Assembly: GCA_004352715.1 (NCBI GenBank)
Contig: SCFE01000093.1
Span: 397,283 to 461,282, forward strand
DNA: 64,000 nt
Direction: 5' to 3'
DNA from: Hofstenia miamia
Taxonomy: Eukaryota > Xenacoelomorpha > Acoela
Program-made: the position numbers and the translations under genes
Shown here: positions 61,501 to 64,000 of the stretch, piece by piece
How positions within the stretch are numbered: the stretch's first letter is position 1
Layout of the letters: each line of letters begins with the position of its first letter
Notes under the pieces: model-generated
The model's database searches: none
The model's input: the letters and a program-made list of their open reading frames with translations, nothing else
What the model was told of the DNA's origin: nothing

Positions 61501-61918
61501 TTCAGTCGTTCAGCGCTGTGTTTACTTTTGGGAATAAACCTTTCTCTATGGTTGATGCTCATGTTTGAAATGGACACTATCCTTGTCAATGCATTTGAAG
61601 TAAGTCCTACTTTATAATTAAGAATCTTGAAACTAAGTTTCTACTCCTAAAATAAAATAATGCTTGTGTGCTTAGGTGGAGCTATATTCCAACTTAAACT
61701 GGAATCTCATTGCTCATATTTTGGGGCCATTGGCTATATTTTTCCACTTTCACTCAACTGCATGCCTCTTTGACGTTTGGCTTGGAGGCTACTTTTCTCA
61801 CCAACGAAACGAAAACATCGAGATAAAAGAGCAGCAGACATTTTCAATTGCTTTCAATAAACCTCAATTTGGGAGCATTCAACCTGAAAATCGAACTTCC
61901 TTCAATCACGCTTATTAA
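39455..61918 (+). CDS. Otopetrin-like proton channel gene B, six coding exons
   Basis: I join exons 39455-39700, 39898-40262, 56209-56450, 60055-60342, 61379-61599 and 61676-61918 into 534 codons plus stop. All junctions are GT-AG, with phases 0, 2, 1, 1, 0 as in gene A. Approximate hydrophobic segments: 15-35, 50-70, 88-110, 130-151, 163-185, 218-246, 277-302, 309-331, 347-376, 388-412, 424-446 and 463-488. YPCIIEKS is at 224-231 and FHFHS near 477-481, positions equivalent to the conserved otopetrin TM6 glutamate region and TM12 histidine region. Introns are 197, 15946, 3604, 1036 and 76 bp. Intron 2 is packed with transposon relics and two suspect assembly joins, so its true length is uncertain. 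The product is probably a plasma-membrane proton channel; paralogue A lies about 21 kb upstream on the same strand. Confidence 0.87.
39898..40262 (+). CDS. Gene B coding exon 2
   Basis: Starts after CATTTAG with IYDPHNANLFLKVGMVIFGF. Codes for TM3 to TM5, including ALAHLVAADMVTCVEFV. I end it at donor GTATGT (40263), which restores the phase-2 junction seen in gene A and gives codon GA+A at the join to exon 3. The frame stays open for 44 more codons past the donor to a stop at 40393-40395, an alternative end described in the findings. Confidence 0.83.
40474..40479 (+). promoter_or_regulatory. AATAAA poly(A) signal candidate after exon 2 read-through stop
   Basis: AATAAA lies 79 bp after the stop (40393-40395) of the read-through frame that extends gene B exon 2. 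It could support an early-terminated transcript, but the motif is common by chance in such AT-rich DNA. Confidence 0.3.
41780..42435 (-). pseudogene. P-element/THAP9-like transposase remnant
   Basis: The minus-strand frame at 42151-42435 reads NVKSRVPSIKTRVNSQTPIT, KKFAELFDFMSPTSNC and LTKDACTALSRTTRGMCELS. This resembles the C-terminal part of P-element/THAP9-type transposases, where a phrase such as L-T-x-x-T-x-x-A-L-x-x-T-x-x-G-x-x-x-L follows the N-V-K... segment. A further shifted-frame piece continues toward 41800. No THAP domain and no complete frame remain. Assignment is from pattern memory. Confidence 0.5.
43420..43425. repeat. Target-site duplication, left copy
   Basis: TAGTTT directly before the foldback element; the same six bases follow it at 44139-44144. 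Confidence 0.7.
43426..44138. mobile_element. 713-bp foldback element with about 290-bp inverted arms
   Basis: Left arm 43426-43713 and right arm 43849-44138 are near-complete inverted copies around a 135-bp spacer. The termini are TATGCAGGTACCAGGTGGC and GCCACCTGGTACCTGCATA (the right end has one extra C). The arms are largely built of short A-rich modules such as GAAAAACGAAAATGAAAAAT. No transposase frame is present. Flanking TAGTTT on both sides supports insertion by transposition with a 6-bp duplication. The superfamily is not clear to me. Confidence 0.8.
44139..44144. repeat. Target-site duplication, right copy
   Basis: TAGTTT directly after the foldback element, matching 43420-43425. 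Confidence 0.7.
45440..46262 (+). pseudogene. Reverse-transcriptase relic (LINE- or Penelope-like)
   Basis: Reads LDKGNGIVGRLVVNKADYIE and RINMILPDITKFQEV at 45465-45570, a phrase type (D-K-G-x-x-V-V-x-x-K-x-D-Y) found at the start of RT domains of some LINE and Penelope-like elements. Further on, FDSVHDAAKHLSYADDIKDV (about 45700-45765) looks like a Y-A-D-D box, NLKQTECKRILGVFF follows, then KYGLIVYGADFSCIKRVQ (about 46150-46205). Multiple frameshifts and a missing fingers/palm section show decay. Family assignment is open. Confidence 0.5.
46264..46522. repeat. Duplicated 69-bp block around a single N, ending in (TA)n
   Basis: 46264-46332 recurs at 46432-46500 (offset 168); the N is at 46431. 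The right copy runs into a longer (TA)n tract to about 46520, while the left copy continues into different sequence. Confidence 0.8.
46900..47200 (+). promoter_or_regulatory. TATA-containing block with downstream splice-donor consensus
   Basis: A GC-richer island within intron 2 of gene B. It carries CTATAAAATG (about 46923), then at about 46980 AACAGCAGAAGTAAGTGCTG with a perfect GTAAGT donor, and later CCTTGGTAAGAACC. This is the layout of a promoter plus short first exon and would also fit a retrotransposon LTR and leader. No coding frame starts here that I can recognise. Confidence 0.35.
49208..49690. mobile_element. hAT-like non-autonomous element with GGGTC minisatellite
   Basis: Ends carry TGTAAGTGGGTCA (49215) and the complement TGACCCACTTACA (about 49669-49681, followed by CCTCTG, giving CAGAGGTGTAAG on the other strand, a usual hAT start). 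Between about 49545 and 49665 a roughly 32-bp unit (AAATGGGTCTGGGTCAG plus CTCGGATGTGGGTCC) is repeated about four times. I could not find a convincing 8-bp target duplication. Confidence 0.5.
49691..50432. other. Intronic DNA with a GGGTA hairpin motif and a GC-rich patch
   Basis: Contains GTTTGGGGTACTTTTTGTAC at about 49700 and a GGCCACGG...GGGCCGGGCC patch at 49990-50090. No coding evidence. Confidence 0.4.
50433..52015. repeat. 1583-bp direct repeat, copy 1
   Basis: Recurs at 52017-53599 with an offset of 1584 and at least two single-base differences. The copies are separated by one N. Contains two GGGGTA...TACCCC hairpins (51235 and 51414) and no supported coding region; the two identical short frames in each copy are spurious. 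Confidence 0.92.
52017..53599. repeat. 1583-bp direct repeat, copy 2
   Basis: Second copy of 50433-52015; differences include ATTTTTAGAATT for ATTTTTAAAATT and CCGTGTACA for CCGTCTACA. Likely the same locus from the other haplotype, or a failed contig overlap. Confidence 0.92.
55364..55557. mobile_element. Harbinger-type MITE with TAA target duplication
   Basis: 194 bp bounded by TAA on both sides (55361-55363 and 55558-55560). Left end is GGCTCGAAACACACGATGA; the complement of the right end is GGCCCGATACCCGTACAATG. The inner arms pair well: GATTATTTCCGCGCGGAATT versus the complement GATTATTTCCGCGCAGAATT, continuing to GAGATAAT. TWA duplications and GGSC ends fit the PIF/Harbinger group. No coding capacity. 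Confidence 0.7.
56209..56450 (+). CDS. Gene B coding exon 3
   Basis: 242 nt after ATATTTAG. Encodes CTAINAGMHGNIELLATLFY then PCIIEKSLIAAEFFCILAIN. The run VIENKASKEIVFGKNH matches VIENRSSKEIVVGKEH of gene A. Ends ACA G before GTAAAG. Confidence 0.86.
56451..60054. other. Gene B intron 3
   Basis: 3604 bp, GTAAAG...CTTTAG. Contains ACCCGTAACCCGT-rich patches (56938-56985 and 57510-57565) about 570 bp apart that may be ends of one non-autonomous element with an N at 57425 between them, and a Tc1/mariner relic (59265-59860). No other gene seen. Confidence 0.6.
59265..59860 (-). pseudogene. Tc1/mariner transposase remnant
   Basis: On the minus strand the frame at 59267-59314 ends RFADVLEAKGGHTKY and stop, the very characteristic C-terminus of Tc1-type transposases (x-A-K-G-G-H-T-K-Y). 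Upstream minus-strand sequence includes a GWPHLICNIAKYLK-like piece (about 59810) and YTVENKLFVLFGNAK (about 59600), reminiscent of the S-D-E-S-x-F-x-L-F-G box. The central D-N-D-P-K-H and S-P-D-L-N-P segments were not found, so the middle is deleted or very decayed. The 117-codon minus frame at 59404-59757 is a shadow of it. Confidence 0.5.
60055..60342 (+). CDS. Gene B coding exon 4
   Basis: 288 nt after TTTCTTTAG. Encodes the remainder of TM7 (TLIFLVTIAVILC), TM8 (YITISYRIFQILLHLINMIS) and TM9, with SHFHNAIDVPLLMISLGGLL identical to gene A. Donor GTATAG after AAA G. Confidence 0.86.
60343..61378. other. Gene B intron 4
   Basis: 1036 bp, GTATAG...TTTTTAG. A CCCCCTCCTCCCCACCGG patch is at 60470-60487; otherwise AT-rich and empty. 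Confidence 0.75.
61379..61599 (+). CDS. Gene B coding exon 5
   Basis: 221 nt after TTTTTTAG. It has no ATG near its start and so is easily missed by a simple ORF scan. The frame reads VSIKLEAATSVIDHSLHGVQ, AVIQTYLTFNWVRLKAKLDA and INLSLWLMLMFEMDTILV, then GAA before consensus donor GTAAGT. It closely matches gene A exon 5. Confidence 0.86.
61676..61918 (+). CDS. Gene B terminal coding exon 6
   Basis: Starts with an internal GTG codon after GCTTAG. Encodes LNWNLIAHILGPLAIFFHFH, STACLFDVWLGGYF and a polar tail of about 40 residues ending at TAA. An AATAAA begins at 61919, directly after the stop; it is probably too close to act alone as a poly(A) signal. Confidence 0.86.
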   Translation: MELYSNLNWNLIAHILGPLAIFFHFHSTACLFDVWLGGYFSHQRNENIEIKEQQTFSIAFNKPQFGSIQPENRTSFNHAY

Positions 61919-62600
61919 AATAAATAATCTAAGTTTGCTTATTTTTAATAACGGGTTCTTTAAATATTTGCTAATAAATTTCTTTACGCAATATAGATCT
62001 ACGTCATTATATCTTACTGAAATAACAAGAGTGCAAATATTTAATATCGAAGAGTTTCAAACAATTAAACACAGATGATTTCCTAACCCTTTCAAATAGG
62101 TTTTTCATTGGTGCTTCCATTTATGTTTAACTGGTCCCTTTAGATTTTTCATGTTGCTCATTTCTGTCATATTAAGCAATTTTGAGTCCAGTCTTAAGAA
62201 AGGTTTCCGTAAAATCAAGTTACAAAATATGATTTTTTAATTAATATCATTAAAAAGTTTTTCCCCAAGTATATTACCTCATTTCAACATTAATTTAGTG
62301 AAAAATGTTTTTTATTATGTTAATGTATTTTTCAAATTTTGGTTTTAGGCTACCATTATTTTTAAAAATTGTATGTATTGAACAAATATTTATGAATATT
62401 GAGAATATGAAGTTCAATGTTAACTTACTATCTTGGAAATATTATAATTTTAATACATAAATTGCAATAGTTCCGATATTTATTAAAAATTGTTAATTTT
62501 TTATTGAAAATGGGTTTACAATTTTTTCTGACATATATATGGAAGTGTAGTTTTTATACAATATATTTGTCTTGAAATCTAACTATTAAATTTGATTTTG

Positions 62601-62635
<35 letters not shown>

Positions 62636-62735
62636 NNNNNNNNNNNNNNNNNNNNNNNNNNNNNNNNNNNNNNNNNNNNNNNNNNNNNNNNNNNNNNNNN
62701 NNNNNNNNNNNNNNNNNNNNNNNNNNNNNNNNNNN

Positions 62736-62768
<33 letters not shown>

Positions 62769-64000
62769 GTCTGGTGCATAATTGTAAAGAACTTATTCAT
62801 TAACCATTGAAGCGAAACTAAGTTTAACCTTAAAGTTCTTGCAAATTCTATGCTAATTCTTGAACGCATATTTTAATTAATGTTAGGTTGATCTTTTAAA
62901 GTATAAATTTGAAAAGGTTTCATGCTAATTAACATAATTTTTTTGGGAATTTTAACTACAAATTTAAAAAGGTTGATATTTTGAGAAATGATTTTTCCAA
63001 TTTGCAGTCTACCATGCAAAGTGGTAGTTGTGCAAATAGTTTTTGTTGTTGAAAACAAAATGCGCCAATTCGTTTGTTAATGTTCTACTTTATAAATTCA
63101 ACCGAATGTTTTTCAAATTTTTAACTCGAATTCTACTTGCAGGACTCTAGATCAAATTCCAGGACTTCTGATAAACCATACGTTATTTCCAACACAACTT
63201 TTCTTTATTAGCAAAATAAGATACAAAATTTGATAAAAAATCTGTAAAATATAATTTTTTTGGAAAGAATCTGATGTGGAAGTTCCTCAGTGTTTCTGAC
63301 AACTATATTCAATTTAAAATATTACTCAGATTATTTGTTTGCTCCGATCATCATAAAAAATAACTTAAAAGTGGCATTCTTTCTTAAGAAATTTTATATA
63401 AAAGTTTGTAACTCAAATTCTAATAAAGTTAATGATTTGATGGATTAAAGCACTGCTTTGTTCATATTTATTTGGTTTTACGAATCTATTCTGTTGAATA
63501 TTCTTCTAAATAAACGTTAATTGCATATTTATTGTAGTTTATTACCTAGAGTTAGCGACAGAAATTGCTAGAGCAATTTTTATCTAATGTCTAATAAGGT
63601 ATAAATTGCATAATCTGACAATACCTCAGAGACTTGTCTTAACTAAGTCTTGTAGATTATACGGAAATGCTGTCATTCCAAAAATGCCTGATTTATTCCA
63701 GCCGATTTAACTTATCTAAGCCCAAATTTTCTCGAACTATTGAAACTAGAGGGTGCCGCAGAAAATCACAATTTCTCGTCAATCAACTGAATACTGGGAA
63801 TATAATAATTCGATTTCGTCATAAATGACATCATGCTGGACATTGACATCCTCAAAATTAACAAAGAATCAAGACATTTGAAAAAATATGTTCCAAGAAC
63901 ACAACACCCAATATACAATAAAATGTTTAGAAGATGTCATATAATAAGTTCTAAAATAGTTTAGAAATCGTTTAGAAAATTTCTAAAAGACGTTTCAAAA
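61919..64000. other. 3-prime flank of gene B
   Basis: No gene supported. The frame at 61848-62078 overlaps the last exon out of frame and is spurious. The rest is AT-rich and non-coding as far as I can see. Confidence 0.55.
62604..62766. repeat. (TA)n tract with a 100-N assembly gap
   Basis: TA runs on both sides of exactly 100 Ns (62636-62735), the usual placeholder for a gap of unknown size. The gap probably reflects an unsequenced long TA tract. Confidence 0.95.

Noticed and set aside
1-64000. tRNA, rRNA genes and CRISPR arrays
   Set aside because: No cloverleaf-compatible A/B-box pair, no conserved rRNA core, and no regularly spaced direct repeats with unique spacers were seen by eye.

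Overview
The window is AT-rich nuclear DNA from an invertebrate animal. Its real genes are split into short exons with GT-AG introns, transposon relics of many families are scattered through it, and (TA)n microsatellites are frequent. I cannot name the species. The only host genes I can support are two tandem, same-strand genes for otopetrin-type multipass membrane proteins (the proton-channel family known from animals), here called otopetrin-like A (11291-18317) and B (39455-61918).

Both genes have six coding exons with introns at equivalent positions and in equivalent phases (0, 2, 1, 1, 0). Exons 1, 3, 4 and 5 have identical lengths in the two genes (246, 242, 288 and 221 nt). I reconstruct proteins of 515 and 534 residues with about 12 hydrophobic segments. 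They contain family-like motifs such as YPCIIEKSLIAA and a last membrane segment ending FHFHSTACLFDVW. They look like an old duplication whose exons stayed constrained while the introns diverged: intron 2 is 200 bp in A and about 15.9 kb in B.

Layout: 1-11290 holds a hAT transposase tail, an inverted-repeat element with telomere-like CCCTAA units, a broken copy of a dispersed repeat-family protein (4780-6030), and reverse-transcriptase relics. 11291-18317 is gene A, with an antisense RT relic in intron 4. 18318-39454 is about 21 kb of intergenic DNA with a Jockey/CR1-like RT relic, a broken pogo/Tigger-like transposase with a C-terminal zinc finger, and a piggyBac-like MITE with TTAA ends. 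39455-61918 is gene B; its giant intron 2 holds a P-element/THAP9-like relic, a 713-bp foldback element with a 6-bp target duplication, a third RT relic, a promoter/LTR-like block, a minisatellite, a 1.58-kb direct duplication and a Harbinger-type MITE. Intron 3 carries a Tc1/mariner relic. 61919-64000 is empty apart from a 100-N gap in a (TA)n tract.

Three of the five single-N positions sit exactly where a sequence block is repeated on both sides. This points to unmerged overlapping contigs (haplotypes), so the duplications and the length of B intron 2 should not be taken at face value. I found no convincing tRNA, rRNA or CRISPR, and no clearly new biological system. The most informative unusual signals are the conserved acceptor-like AG two bases before both start codons (possible spliced-leader site), the 713-bp foldback element, and the haplotype-fork signatures.
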